Source of the DNA: Begonia masoniana
Lineage: Eukaryota; Streptophyta; Magnoliopsida; Cucurbitales; Begoniaceae
Assembly (NCBI GenBank): GCA_022432975.1
Contig: CM039508.1
Span: forward strand, 13,548,954-13,612,953
DNA length: 64,000 bases
Reading direction: 5' to 3'
Shown: positions 11,555 through 25,346 of the stretch, piece after piece
How positions within the stretch are numbered: the first letter of the stretch is position 1
Layout: each line of letters begins with the position of its first letter
Position numbers and translations under genes: made by a program
The notes under the pieces: model-generated
Database searches by the model: none
What the model was told of the DNA's origin: nothing
What the model saw: only the letters and a program-made list of their open reading frames with translations

Positions 11555-14500
11555 CACTTGCTTGATACGTTCAACTCTTTTGGAACAAATCGATGGAAGT
11601 GAAGTTTCTAATACTTCATCAAACGCATTACTATGTCTTCATTACGCGTCCATGAAGGTTGTTGGGCCCTCAATAAATGTCGTTCTTATCACTTCATGTT
11701 AAAACATTGAATGTTAAATGGATAACTTAGTTTCTAATCACAAGTCATGTAACACTCAACCTCATTTGCTTGATACGTTCAGCAGTTTTAGAACAAATCG
11801 ATCCAAGTTAAGTTTTTTATAGTTTTTCAAACGCATTACTAAGTTTTAATTACGCGTCCATGAAGGTTATTAGGCCCTCAATACAAGTCGTTCTCATCTC
11901 TTTAAGTTAAAACCTTGAATGTGAAATGGATAACTTAGGTTTTAACAAAAACTCATGCAAAACTCAACCTCATTTGCTTTGATACGTTCAGCTTTTTTGG
12001 AACAAATCGATCCAAGTGAAGTATCTTATACTTCATCAAATGCATTACTAAGTCTCAACTACGCGTCCATAAAGGTTGTTGGGCCCTCAATACAAGTCGT
12101 TCTAATGACTTCAAGTTAAAACATTGAATGTGAAATGGATAACTTAGTTTATAACCACAAGTCATATAACACTCAACCTCATTTGCTTGATACGTTCAGC
12201 TCTTTTGGAACAAATAGATCCAAGTGAAGTTTCTTATACTTCATCAAACGCATTACTAAGTCTTACTTACGCGTCCAAGAAGGTTGTTGGGTACTCAATA
12301 CACGTCGTTCTCATCACTTCAAGCTGAAACCTTGAATGTGAAATGGATGACTTTGTTTCTAACCACAAGTTATGTAACACTCAACCTCATTTGCTTGATA
12401 CGTTCAGCTCTTTTGAAACAAATCGATCCAAGTGAAGTATCTTATACATCATCAAATGCATTACTAAGTCTCTATTACGCGTTCATAAAGGTTGTTGGGC
12501 CCTCAATACACGTCGTTCTCATCACTTCAAGTTAAAACATTGAATGTGAAATGGATAACTTAGTTTCTAACCACAAGTCATGTAACACTCAACCTCACTT
12601 GCTTGATACGTTCAGCTCTTTTGGAACAAACCGATCCAAGTGAAGTTTCTTAGACTTTATCAAACGCATTACTAAGTCTTAACTACGCGTCCATGAAGGT
12701 TATTGGGCCCTCTATACATGTCGTTCTCATCACTTCAAGTTAAAACCTTGAATGTGAAATGGATAACTTAGTTTCCAAACAAAAGTCATGTAAAACTCAA
12801 CCTCATTTGCTTGATACGTTCAGCACTTTTGGAACAAATCGATCCAAGCGAAGTTTATTATACTTCATCAAACGGATTAGTAAGTCTTAATTACGCGTCC
12901 ATGAAGGTTGTTGGGTCCTCAATACACGTCGTTCTCATCACTTCAAGTTAAAACATTGAATGTGAAATGGATAACTTAGTTTCTAACCACAAGTCATATA
13001 ACACTCAACCTTATTTGCTTGATACGTTCAACTCTTTCATAACGAATCGATTGAAGTGAAGTTTCATATTTTTCATCAAACGCATTAGTAAGTCTTAATT
13101 ACGCGTCCATGAAGGTTGTTGGGTCCTCAATACACGTCATTCTCATCACTTTGAGTTAAAACCTTGAATGTGAAATGGATAATTTAGGTTCTAACCACAA
13201 GTCATGTAACACTCAACCTTATTTGCTTGATACGTTCAACTTTTTTGGAACAAATCGAATGAAATGAAGTATCTTATACTCCATCAAACGCATTACAAAG
13301 TCTTAATTACGCGTCCATGAAGGTTATTGGGCACTCAATACATATCGTTTTCATCACTTCAAGTTAAAAACTTGAATGTGAATTAAATAACTTAAGTTCT
13401 AACCACAAGTCTTGTAACAATCAACCTCATTTGCTTAATACGTTCAGCTCTTTTGGAACAAATCGATCCAAGTGAAGTTTCTTATACTTCATCAAATGCC
13501 TTACTAAGTCTAAATTACGCGTCCATAAAGATTCTTGTGCCCTCAATACACGTCGTTCTCATCACTTCAAGTTAAAACCTTGAATGTGAAATGGATAACT
13601 TAGTTTCTAACCACAAGTCATGTAACACTCAAACTCATTTGCTTGATAGGTTTAGCTATTTTGGAACAAATCGATCCAAGTGAAGTTTCTTATGCTTCAT
13701 CAAATGCATTACTAAGTCTTAATTACGCGTCCATGAAGGTTTTTGGGTCGTCAATACACGTCGTTCTCATCACTTCAAGCTAAAACCTTGAATGTGAATG
13801 GATAACTTAGTTCTTACCACTAGTCATGTAACAATAAACATCAAGTTAAAAACTTGAATGTGAATAGGAGAACTTAGGTTCTAACCTTAAGTCATGTAAC
13901 ACTCAACCTATTTGCTTGATACGTTCAGCTCTTTCATAACAAATCGATTCAAGTGAAGTTTCTTATACTTCATCAAACGCATTACTAAGTCTTAATTACG
14001 TGTCCTTGAAGGTTGTTGGGCCCTCAATACACGTCGTTCTCATCACTTCAAGTTAAAACCTGAATGTGAAATGGATAACTTAATTTCTAAACACAAATCC
14101 TGTAACACTCAACCTCATTTGCTTGATACGTTCAGCTCTTTTGGAACAAATCGATCCAAGCGAAGTTTATTATACTTCATCAAACGCATTTCTAAGTCTT
14201 AATTACGTGTCCATGAGGGTTGTTGGTTCCTCAATACACGTCACTCTCATCACTTCAAGTTAAAACGTTGAATGTGAAATGGATAACTGAGGTTCTAACA
14301 ACAACTCATGTAACACTAAATTCTCAATTGCTTGATACGTTCAGCTTTTTTGGAACAAATCGATCAAAGTGAAGTATCTTATACTTCATCAATGCATTAC
14401 TAAGTCTTAATTACCCGTCCATAAAGATTGTTGTGCCTCATCAATAGATAGCCTCGTCGTTCTCATCAGTTCAAGTTAGAAACCATGAATTGAAATGGAT

Positions 14501-17500
14501 ACTTTAGTTTCTACACAAGTCATGTACACTCAACCTCATTTGGTTGGATACGGGATTCTTGGGGCACTTTTGGAACATAACGGCGGCATTCAAGTGAAGT
14601 TTCTTATACTTATCAAACGCATTACTAAGTCTTAATTACGTCCATGAAGGTTGTGTGCGCTCAATACACGTCGTTTTCCCTTCACTTCAAGTTAAAAACT
14701 TAAATGGACATAGATAACTTAGGTTCTAACCACAAGTTCATGTAACACTAAACCTTATTTGCTCTGATACAGAGTCAGTGCTCATGACACTTGACAAGCT
14801 CAAACCTCGGGGACCGCTGCATGTTAAATGGATAACATTAGTTTTGCTTCTTACGCACTAATCATGTTAACAATAAACATCAAGTTAAACTTTAATATGC
14901 ATTGGATAACTTAGGTTCTAACGTCTTAGATCATAGTAACACTCAACCTCATTTGCTTGATACGTTCAGCACTTTTATAACAAAGCGATTTAAGTGAAGT
15001 TTCTTATACTTCATCAACGCATTACTATGTCTAATTACGCATCCTTGAAGGTGTTGGGCCTCAATACTGTTGTTTCTTTTTACTTCAAGTTAAAACTTGA
15101 ATGTGAAATGGAGACTTAGTTTCCGACCACAAGTCATGTAACACTCAAGCTCATTGCTTGATACGTTCAGCTCTTTGAAAAAAATCGATCCAAATGAAGT
15201 TCCTTATACGGCATCAAACGCATTAATACTAAGTTCTTATTACGCATCCATGAAGGTTTTGGGCCCTCAATACATGTCATTGTCAACACTTCAAGTTAAA
15301 AACCTTGAATGTGAAAATGGATACTTAGTTTCCAAACACAAGTCATGTAACACTCAACCTCATTTGCTTGATACGTTCAGCTCTTTTGGAACAAATCGAT
15401 CAAAGCGAAGTTTATTCTACTTCATCAAACACTTACTAAGTCTTGATTACGCGTCCATGAGGTTATTGGGTACTCAATACACGTCGTTCTCATCACTTCA
15501 AGTTAAACCTTGAATGTGAAATGGATAACTTAGGTTGCTAATTCACAAGCCCCCCCCCACCCCCCCCCCCCACCCTATTTTACCACGCCACCTTAGGAAT
15601 TGCTTGTTTACGTTCACCTCTTTTATATAGATCGATTGAAGTGAAGTTCTTATATGCGTCTATGCATAATGCATTACTAAGGAGCTCTAATTAGCGCGTC
15701 CATGACAGGTTATGGGCGTCCTCATAGCTCGTCTTTCTCATCACATTCAAGTTAAAACCTTGAAGTGAAATGGTAACTTAGTTCTTAACACAGTCATGTA
15801 ACACTTAGCCTATTTGCTTTACTATCTGATTCACACTTTTGGAACAATCGTATCGGCAAGAGAAGTTTATATACTTCATCAAACGCATTACTAAATCTTA
15901 ATTATGCTTCCATGAAGGCTTGTTGGTCTCCTGAATACACGTCTTCTCATCACTGTTCACATGTGCAAGTTAAAACATTGAATGTGAATGGATAAATTAG
16001 GTCTAATCAAAAGGCATGTAGCACCTCACCTTAGTTGCTTGTACGTGCACCTATTTTAAACGCAGATCGATTGAATTAGTGAAGTTTCTTATACGTCATC
16101 AAATGGCATTACTAAGTCTTAATTAGCGCGGCCATGTAGGTTATTGGGCCCCAATACGCTCGTTCTCATCAGCTATTCAATTAAAACTTAACCTTGAATG
16201 TGAAAGGATAAGCTTAGTCTAATTACAATCATTTAACACTTAACGCTCATGTGCTTTATTATGTGTTCAACGGTCACATTTTGGAACAAATCCATCAAGC
16301 GAAGTTTATTTACTTCATCAAACGCATTACTAAATGATTAATTATGCGTCCATGAAGTTGTGGGTCCTCAATACACGGCGTTCTCATCACCTCAAGTTAA
16401 AACTCTTGAATGTGATAATGGATTAAGCTTAGGTTCTAACCACAAGTCATGTACACATCTCAACGCTTTATTTTGCTTGGAACGTTCACTTCTTTTGGGG
16501 GGGAACAAATCGATTGAAGTGTAAGTTTCTATACTTCAAGAAAAACGCATTCGTAAGTCGTAATTACCGTACCATGAAGGTTGTTGGGCCCCTAATACAC
16601 ATCGTTCGCATCATCTTCAAGTTAAAACGCCTTGAATGTAATATGGATAATTTAGGTTCTAAAAGCGACTCATGTACACTCAATCTCCATTGCTTATACG
16701 GTTCAGCCTCGTTTAGTAACAAATCGATCTCAAGTGAATTATCTTATAATTTACAAAAGCTTACTAGTCATAATTACGCGTCCATGAAGGTTGGTATGGT
16801 CCTCATAGCCAATTGTGCTCCTCACTTTAAGTTTAAAACCTTTAATGTAAATGATAACGGTTAGGTTCCAACCTGGGCACAAGCATGTAACACTCAACCT
16901 TATTTGCTTACTATCGTTCAACTCTTTTGTGCAACAAATCGTTGAACGTGAAGTTTCTTATAGCTTCCATCAACGGGCATTACTAAACTAATTATTACTC
17001 TTAATGTCGTAGTTATTTTCGCGTCAGAATGAAGGTTTTTGGGCCCCAAAAAAAAAATCAATACACGTCGTTCTCTCAGTTTCAGGTTAAAACCTAAATT
17101 ATGGATAACTTTTGTTCTAACAACACTCATGTAAACTTCATCTCTTTATTTGCTTAATACGTTCCAGCTCTTTTCTGTAACAAATCGAGCGCAAGTGAAT
17201 ATCTTATATGACTTCATTCAAATGTTTATCTAAGTCTTAATTACGCGTCGCTGAAGGTTGTTAGAGCCCGCTCAATAGCACGTCGTTCTCAACACTTCAA
17301 GTTAAACGTTTGAATGTGAATGAATAACTTAGTTCTAACCACAAGTCATCGTAACACTCAACCTTATTTGGGCTTGATACGTTCGGCTCTTTTGGAAAAA
17401 TCGATCAGTGAAGTTTCTTATACTTCTCAATGCAATTTGGGTTACTAAGTCTTAATTACGTCGTCCATAAAGGGTGTTGGTCCCTCAATAATCAGAGTTC

Positions 17501-20500
17501 TCATCGACTTCAAGTTAAAACCTTGAACGAGTGAAATGGGTACTTAGTTTCTAATTCACACACAGTCATGTAACACTGCAACCCCATTTGCTTGTACTTT
17601 CACTCTTTTGGAACACATCGATCCAAGTGAGTTCTTATAACTCATCAAATGTATTACTAAGTTCTATATTACGTGTCCTATGAAGGTTATTTGGGGCCCT
17701 CAAATAATTCGTGTTTGCTCATGCACTGCTTCATGTTAAAACCTTGAATGTCAAAAAATTGCATACTCTTAGTTTCTAAAGAACACAAAGTCATGTAACC
17801 CTCAACCTTTTTTGCTTGATAGCTTCAATCCTTTTGAGAACAAATCGATACATAAGTGAGTTTCAGGTGAAAAAAAAAATACTTCGTCTAACACATTACA
17901 TTGTCTTATTACGCGTCCAATGAATGTGTTGGGCCCTAAATACTCGTCGTTCTCTATCACTTAAAGTTAATAAACCTTGAATTTGAAAGGAGTGTTAACT
18001 TAAAGTTTCTAAGCACAAGTCATGGTGAACACTCAGCGCTCATTTGCTGATACGTTCAGCTCTTTTAGAAACGAATCGATTTCGAGAGTGACGTTTCTTA
18101 TACTTCATCAAACGCACAGCTTACTAATTCAAAAGTAATTAATGTCGTCCTGGAGGTTGTTTGGAGCCCGCCAATATCACGTCTTTCTCATCACTTCAAG
18201 TTAAAAACTTAAATACTGAATTGAATAACTTAGGTTCTAACGCACTAGTCATGAAACACATCAGCTCATTGTCTTGATAACGTTGCATCGTCTTTTTTTT
18301 TAGAACAAATTCGTCCAAGTGAAGTTTTTTATACTTCATCAAGCGCAGTTACTGAAGTCTTAATTATCGCGTCATGAAGTTGTTGGGCCTCAGATACACC
18401 ATCGTCTGGCTCACTTTTCAAGTTAAACTTTGAATGTAAATGGATAACTTAAGGTTCTAAACAGAAACCTCATGTAACAACTGCAACCTCATTTTCTTGA
18501 TACGTTCAGGCTCTTTTGGAAGCAAATCGATGAAGTGACGTTTCGGTGAAAAAATAGCTTCATGCAAACCATTAGGCTAAGTCGTATTACGGCGTCTAAA
18601 AAAATCCATAAAGGTTGTTGGGCTCTCAATACCGTCGTTCTTATCATCTTCAGTTAAAATCTTTAATGGTTAATGGCTAACTTAGGTTCCTAACTACAAG
18701 TCATGTAACATTCAACCTTATTTGCTTGATCACGTTCAAACTCTTTTGGAACAAATCGTTTAAAGTGAAGTTTCTTATACTCATCAATGGGGCATTACAA
18801 AGTCTTATTACGCTTCCATAATAGGGTGTTGAGCACGCGTGCAAATAACGTCGTTCTCTATGCACTCAGTAACACTGTTGAATGTGAAATGGATACACTT
18901 AGTTTCTAATCCACAAGTCATGTAATTACTCATCTCATTTGGCTTGCACATTACTGCTCTTTTGGATACAAATCGATTCCAGTGAAGTTTCATTTTTTTA
19001 TACACTGCAAACGCATTACTAATCCTTAATTACCATCCATTAAGGTTTTGGGGCTTCCTTATGACAATTCAGTTCTCATCACTTCAGAGTTAAACCGTAA
19101 TGTGAAATGGATAACTTAGTTTCTATTTTCTATCTCAAAGTCATCGTACACTCAACCTCGCATGTGCTTGATAGCTTTTAGGCACATTCGGAACAAATTC
19201 GATCCAAGTGAATAGTTCTCTATACTTCATCATAACTACGTTTTAACTAGTCTCAATTAGCATGCGTCCATAGAAGGTTTGTAGTTCGCTCATCCACATC
19301 TTTCTCCCCTCATTTAAAACTGCTTCCAATTTGAAATGGATAACTTAGGTTTCGCCACGCACAAGTCATATAACACTCAACCTTATTTGGCTTGATTAAC
19401 GTTCAACTCTTATCGGAATCAAATCGATCTGAAGTGAAGTTTTTATAATTTCATCAAAACGGCATCTGCTAAGGTGGTCTTAATTACGCGTCCGTAGAAG
19501 GTTGTTGGGCTCATCATTACACGTCGTTCTCATAACTTCAGCAAGTTAAATACCTTGAGTGTGGAATGGATAACTGAGGTTCTAACGCAAAAGTCAAGTA
19601 ACCTCACCCATCTTGATTGATACGCTCAGCTCTTTTGGAACGAAATCGATACCTAAGTGAAGTTCTAATAATTCAACATAATCGCGATTACACGTCTTAA
19701 TTACGCATACCATGAAAGTTGTTGGTCCTTAGTACAGACGTCGTTCTCGATCACATTCAAGTTAAACTCTTGAATGTGAAATGATAACCTTAGGTTCTAA
19801 GCCAGACAGTCATGTCACACTCCGGAACTCTCTTTCATGATACGTTCAGCTATTTTGGAAGCAAATTCGAATCCAAGCGAAGTTTATTATAGTTCTAAAG
19901 TCGCATTACTAATGTTTAATTTATGGAACGCTCCCTGAAGGTTGTTGTGGTCCTCATACAGCGTATATTCTTCATCAATTCAAGTTAAAACCTTGAATGG
20001 TAAATGGATAAATTAACACAACTCATTAAACACTCAATCCTCATTTGTTTGATACGTTCAGGGGCTCTTTTGGAACAAATGCGATCGGGTCAAGTGAAGT
20101 ATCTTATACTCATGCAAATGCCTTACTAAGTCTTAATTACGTGTCGGCATTAAGGTTGTTGGGACCCTCACTACACGTCGTTCTCATCACTTCAGTTAAA
20201 AGCCTTGAATTTTAAATTGGATACTAGGTTCTTCTATACTAACGACTCATGTAGCACTCAACTCTGCATTTGGTTGGATACGTTGCAGCTCTTTGGACAA
20301 ACACACGATCGTCAGTGAAGTATCTTATAATTTTATGCAAACGCATTACTACCTCTTTAGTTCGCGTCCATTGAAGGTTGTGGGTCCTGCAATACACATC
20401 GTTCGTCACACTGTTCAGTTTAAAAAGAACGGCTATTATGTGAATGGTTTAACCTTAGTAGGTCAACCACAAGTCATATAACACTCAATCTCTTATTTGG

Positions 20501-21553
20501 CTTGATACGTTCAACTCTTGTGGAACAAATCGATTGAAGTGAAGTTTCTTATATTTCATCAAAGCGCATTGGCTAAGTCTTAAATTATCGCATAACCGTG
20601 AAGGTTGGTGGGGCCATTCATATCTCGTTCTCTGGATAATTCAAACTTCAAGTTAGAAACTCGTTGAATGTGAACTGGGATAACTTAGGTCTAACAACTA
20701 ACTCCTTATGTCAGCAGCCAATCTCATTTGCTTGAACGGTTCAGCTCTTTTGGAAGCAAATCAATCGCAAGTGAAGTATCTATACTTCATCTCATGCATT
20801 ACTAGGTCTAAATTATGCGTCCATGAAGGTTGTTGAGCACTCAATACATGTCGTTCTCATTACTTCAAGTTATTACACCCGTTGAATGTGAAATGGACAA
20901 CTTAGTTTCTAACACAAGTATGTAACACTCAACCTTATTTGCAATGATACGTTAAGCTTGTTTGGAACAAATCGATCCAAGTGAAGTTTCTTATAATTCA
21001 GCAAAGAGCTTACTTATTCTTCAGTACCGTCCCTAAAGGGTTTGTTTGGGCGCTCAATACACGTATAGTTCTCATCACTTCAGTTAAAACTTTGAATGTG
21101 AAATGATAACTTAGGTTCTAACCACAACGTCATGTAACATCAACCCATTTGCTGATTAGTTCAGCTTTTGGAACAAATCGTCAAGTGATGTTTTCGTATA
21201 CGGAATCAAATGTATTACTAAGTTAATTACGCGCTCCATGACATTACTGGCCCTCAATACCGTTGTTCTCATAAACGTCATGTTAAAACCTTGAATGATC
21301 AAAAATTGATAACTTAGTTTCTAAACACAAGTCATGTAACACTCAACCTTATGCTTGATACGTTCAACTCTTTTGGAACAAATCGATCAACGTAAGTGAA
21401 GTTCTTATACTTACAAAAGCATTACTTTGTCTAATTACGCGTCCAATAAGGTTGTTGGGCCTCTAAATAAGCGTTTCATCCTTAAAGTTAAAAACCTTGA
21501 TGTCGAACTGGTAACTTGTTTCTAAACACACGTCATGTAACACTCAACCTCAT
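11555..21553 (+). repeat. Main 208-bp satellite block (10 kb)
   Basis: Roughly 48 forward monomers. From 11555 to about 14400 the monomers are regular. From about 14400 to 21553 almost every monomer has scattered one- to five-base insertions and losses. Non-satellite scraps occur, such as about 14760-14825 and a C-rich run at 15550-15575. No gene, RNA or inserted element is recognisable. Short open frames within it are incidental. The damage pattern suggests unpolished long-read sequence rather than natural decay. Confidence 0.9.
15550..15575. repeat. C-rich low-complexity run
   Basis: About 26 bases almost entirely cytosine with two interrupting adenines, inside the indel-rich satellite and followed by about 25 bases that do not fit the monomer. 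No other monomer has it. A local sequencing or gap-filling artefact is as likely as a real insertion. Confidence 0.7.
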
Positions 21554-21933
21554 TGGATAGGACAGAAACCCTAAACTCCACCCCAAAAGCGCACAATGGG
21601 GAGGTTTGACCTTGCCCCTATAGATTGTGCCAGGAGAAGAGGAGGACACTCATTCTGAGTGGGACATATCCATTCCCCACCCCCCCTTGAGACCCGACCG
21701 CTCGGGTCGGCAAATCTGTCGAAACCTCAAAGCGGACACCGGGACAGAGATGGTGGCTCTGATACCAAATGATAAGGCACAGAACCCGAACTCCACCTCC
21801 AAACGCCGCATTAAGGGGGGGGTTGACATGCACTTATCTCCTGTGCCAGGAGACAATCCATGTTTCGATGTGGGACATATCATCCCACCCCTTGAGACCC
21901 GACCGCTCGGTCGGCAATTGTCGAACCTCATCA
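21554..21933 (-). mobile_element. TRIM-like pair of short LTRs
   Basis: Two related direct repeats, 21554-21729 (about 176 bp) and 21770-21933 (164 bp, + strand TGATAAGGCAC...CTCATCA), separated by 40 bp. The spacer ends GGCTCTGATACCA (21755-21767), the complement of an initiator tRNA-Met primer-binding site, two bases from the right repeat. On the minus strand this reads LTR, TT, TGGTATCAGAGCC, short spacer, LTR: the plan of a terminal-repeat retrotransposon in miniature, though 40 bp is very short for the internal part. Both repeats share ACCCGACCGCTCGG. Frames crossing them are incidental. No clear target-site duplication is seen. Confidence 0.6.
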
Positions 21934-22700
21934 TTTTAGCACTCAACGCATTGCAATAGAGGTACCTGCGAGAAAGTGCATCTGCCACAACATTCTTCCT
22001 TGCTTCGTTTATACTTTATTACCATATGGGAAACGTCTCTATAAACTGCATCCACCTTGCATGTCTTTTGTGTACTTATTTGACCTTTTTCAAATGCCGC
22101 AAGGAGTTGATGATCAGTGTGGATAATGAACTCCTTGGGCCATAACTAATGCTGCCATTTACAAAGATCGACACATGCAATATACCTCCTTATCGTAAGG
22201 TGGATAATTCAATGAAGCTCACTTAACTTCTCACCTAAAGTAAGCTATAGGACGCTTTTCTGTATTAAACAGCTCCCAATTCCCACCACCTGAAGAATCA
22301 CATCAAGCTCAAAAAGCAACAGAAAAGTTAGGCGCACGCTAGAACTGGTGCAGTACACAATTTTTCTTTTACTAATCAAAAGGACCTTTGTTCTGTCTCC
22401 CCAATAAAAATAAACATTCTTTTAATAACTTCAGTGAGGGGTGCAGCAATGGTGGAAGTCTTAACAAAAACGCCTATAACTGAAGCCAAACCATGAAAAA
22501 ATCATTACCCCCGTGATTGAACTTAGGTGTTGGCCAATCCATGAGGGCCTTAATCCGTTCTTGTCTACCTTATACCTAAGCACTAATCACCAACCAAGGA
22601 AAACAACACTTCCAAACAGAACACAACTTTTGAAGGTTACGGAATCAACAATTTTGTTCTCTAAAACATCAAGTACACATTTAACATTTTGCAATGCTCA
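21934..22700 (-). pseudogene. Ty3/gypsy RT-RNase H remnant
   Basis: Minus-strand relic of the 3' part of reverse transcriptase and RNase H. Reading right to left: a segment like the connection region of RT (GLAS..., STIAAPLTEVIK near 22440-22480), then RNase H pieces including an IHTDH-like segment near 22110-22130 and, at the left end, the ADALSRRY motif (about 21965-21988) that closes RNase H and precedes integrase in Ty3/gypsy elements. Stops and indels break the frame throughout. It is a different family from the three larger elements in the window, judged by low similarity. The TRIM-like pair directly abuts it. Confidence 0.65.
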
Positions 22701-23846
22701 TAACAGATCGAAATAATAAAAATCATATTATCATCAAAAATACAACAACAAACTTACCAATGACGCTCTTAAAAAAAAAAAAACAAAAAAAAACCAAAAA
22801 AGAAAAAAATAATTCATTAAATGCATGAAAGTGCTAGGTTGCATTGTTATGTCGCGCTGCTTATTCTTGTGTTATCATTCTCTTTCGGCCTTCAGCTCTC
22901 CAGCAGAAGCCTTTTGGCGATTTATCTGCTCGATTCTCTTTAACCTAGGGAAGCTTTTCCTGTTTTTCTTGATTTCTAGCAGTTAGGGAACTGAGGGAAG
23001 TACATGTGAGCATTTCGAGGAGCTGTGATTGAGGAGTAGGTTGGGTTTTGGGATATAAATGGGGGCACGGGGAGCAGGGTTTCAAACTTGTTCCTCAAAA
23101 AACTTATGATGATTCTTGGTGAAGATTAGTGGAAAGTTTGTTCTGTATGTTGATGATTTAGGTGCGCGAGCTCTAAAGTAGCTTACAGCCGATCCGATTC
23201 CAGGAGACCAGGTAATCAAGTATACTTGTGCCTTCGGGCCTACATCACAAAACAGTAGGTTGGCATGCTTGAAGTGTTTGTATGCATGCATCCTATTTGA
23301 AATATTGCGAACATGAATATTACATGAAATGGCAGTAAGGAACCCGAATGCTTGTAACAGTGTTAGGGAACTAATCCGCCCCTAATCAAGAGAGAGGATG
23401 ATGACTTGGGAGAAGTGATCAAGCCAATTTCACAGGGGGATCTAAACAGGTTCTTGGTAAAGGGAACTCTCCGCCCTTAATCACGAGAGATGATGTGATT
23501 TGGGAGAAGTGATCCAACTCCAATTTCAGGGAGATCAGCTCAGAAACGAAGCATATGCAACCGAGATGAGAAAGTAGAAACTGCATGTTTAGGAGTTTAT
23601 GTTCAGCATTCCATTTCATATTGCTTTATTACTTAGAATTAGGGCTAAAGATGAGTTTTGTGCGTAGGTGAAGACGTGACAGCGTGTATTCTCTGAGTTT
23701 GCTTGAGAAAATAGCAGGTGGAGGGGTGCATCATGGCACCGACTCGACAATGAGGAGCGGTTTAACTGGTGTCAGTAGATGAAATAGGTTTAGTGGACCT
23801 TGATTAATTTAAACCTGTGAGAGTTGTTAGGTGACAGCAGTATAGT
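22701..23846. other. Unassigned 1.1 kb before gap
   Basis: Non-satellite sequence with no convincing gene. An A-rich tract lies at about 22770-22810, a TATAAAT-like site at about 23052, and an imperfect 95-bp duplication at 23367-23555. Open frames here are short and unrecognised. It could be part of an LTR or other repeat truncated by the gap at 23847. Confidence 0.5.
23367..23555. repeat. Imperfect 95-bp tandem duplication
   Basis: Two units starting near 23367 and 23463 share CCGCCC(C/T)TAATCA(A/C)GAGAGA and TTGGGAGAAGTGATC. They differ by several substitutions and small indels, so the duplication is not recent. Confidence 0.7.
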
Positions 23847-23946
23847 NNNNNNNNNNNNNNNNNNNNNNNNNNNNNNNNNNNNNNNNNNNNNNNNNNNNNN
23901 NNNNNNNNNNNNNNNNNNNNNNNNNNNNNNNNNNNNNNNNNNNNNN
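23847..23946. other. Assembly gap, 100 N
   Basis: Exactly 100 N, the usual placeholder for a gap of unknown length. Sequence to its right (23947-24037) is about 90 bp of unassigned DNA before satellite resumes. Confidence 0.99.
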
Positions 23947-24037
23947 ACGTGTCGATCCTCCACCATTAAAAGAATAAGAAGATATGACTCAAAGTAGTAT
24001 GAGTTGTCGGATCCACAACATAAGAAAAAGGAAACCA

Positions 24038-24479
24038 AAGTTTCTAATCACAAGTCATGTAACACTCACCTCATTTGCTTGATACGTTCAGCTCTTTTGG
24101 AGCAAATCGATTGACAGCAGCAAAGTTTCTTGTACTTCATCAAACGCATTACTAAGTCTTAATTACTCCTTCATGAAGATTGTTGGGTCCTCAATACACG
24201 TCGTTCTCCGCACTTCAAGTAAAAAGCTTGAATGTGAAATGGATTATTTAGGTTCTAACCACAAGTCAAGTACATCAAACCTCATTTGCTTGATACCGTT
24301 TCAGCTCTTTTGGAACAAATCGAATGAAATAAGTTTCTTATACTTCGACAAACGCATTAACTAAGTCTTAATTACTCGTCCATGAAGTTTATTGGGTACT
24401 CAATACACGTCGTTCTCGTCACTTTAAGTAAAAAACCTTGAATGTGAAATGGATAACTTAGGTCTAACCACAAGTCATG
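24038..24479 (+). repeat. 208-bp satellite, left flank of element
   Basis: About two forward monomers. Rare variants (GGATTATTTAGG, CTTCGACAAACG, TCCGCACTTC, AAGTTTATTGGG) recur in reverse complement at 45519-45962, showing that this flank is duplicated together with the retroelement. The last five bases, TCATG (24475-24479), are one copy of the element's target-site duplication. Confidence 0.9.
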
Positions 24480-25346
24480 TGATATGAACCTAAGATATTA
24501 GAGATCTTAGACCCAACACGCAATACGGAATTCAAAGGGAATAATGCCTTTATTGATTCAAAAGAATAAGAAGAAGGAACTTGACCCCAATCGATAGATA
24601 GCGATGGAAACCAAAGTTATCAGAAAAAGTAGCTAGGACCCGAACCAAACTCGTTGGTTGAACCTAAGCTATCAAGTTCGATCTTTTCAAGAATACACTT
24701 GAAGAAGATCAAGTTCTAATCCAAGAACTCAAGAAGAGAATTATAAGGATCTCACCTCAAAGCAAAAGCTAATAAAAATCAATTCATTCAAAAGTCCCTA
24801 AAAATCTATTACAGCCTCCCTTAAATAGGCAAAGGGATAAAACTAATAAGGTAATAACATAATTAGAAATAATCAAAATATCCTAATTAGACAATAGGAA
24901 AGTTTCCAAAAATAAGAGAAGGAAAATGGAAAGTGGTGCAAGTGGATGGTGGGCCGCGGAACTTAGGTTTAAGTAACGTGAGTCTCGAGTTTAATTCCGA
25001 TTGTGGGCCTAGCCCAATGGTGTGGCACTTGTAAGAACTTTGAAGTTTAAAAACTCTTGGGCTAGAGTAGGCCATGTTGGGTGACCATGTGGGAAGTCTT
25101 TATTTTTGAGACTTCGTTTTGTGCTTCTTTTCCCAGTCCTTGCTTCTTCATCACACTTAGTAATATTATTGCTCGTTGCACATTTTGTGATGATTCCCTT
25201 TTCTTGGATGTCTTTGATTAAAATTTGTAGTCTTTTGTTTATTTTCTTCGTTCTTGATCTCGTCATTGGTCCTCCTATATTCATCAATGGATCTTGGCCT
25301 CCCTATTGCTTCTTGATTGTCCGTAGTTGCTCCTTGGACTACATCA
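24480..25346 (-). repeat. 3' LTR of the 24480-30368 element
   Basis: An 867-bp LTR, read TGATGTAG...CATATCA on the minus strand. The polyprotein frame runs into its start, encoding a basic [15 protein letters not shown] tail. Nearly identical to 29506-30368 and 44655-45518. Confidence 0.93.

Noticed and set aside
11555..21553. Many 60-120 codon frames in the satellite
   Set aside because: They repeat with the monomer (for example TSFSSLQ..., CNTQPHLLDTFSSFG) and are translated satellite.
21627..21988. Overlapping 110-112 codon frames on both strands
   Set aside because: They cross the TRIM-like repeats and the primer-binding site. Only the DALSRR end of the minus frame is real, and it belongs to the RNase H remnant.
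22701..23846. A host promoter and first exon, given a TATAAAT-like site near 23052
   Set aside because: No supported open frame follows and the region ends in a gap. I cannot distinguish it from an unknown repeat.
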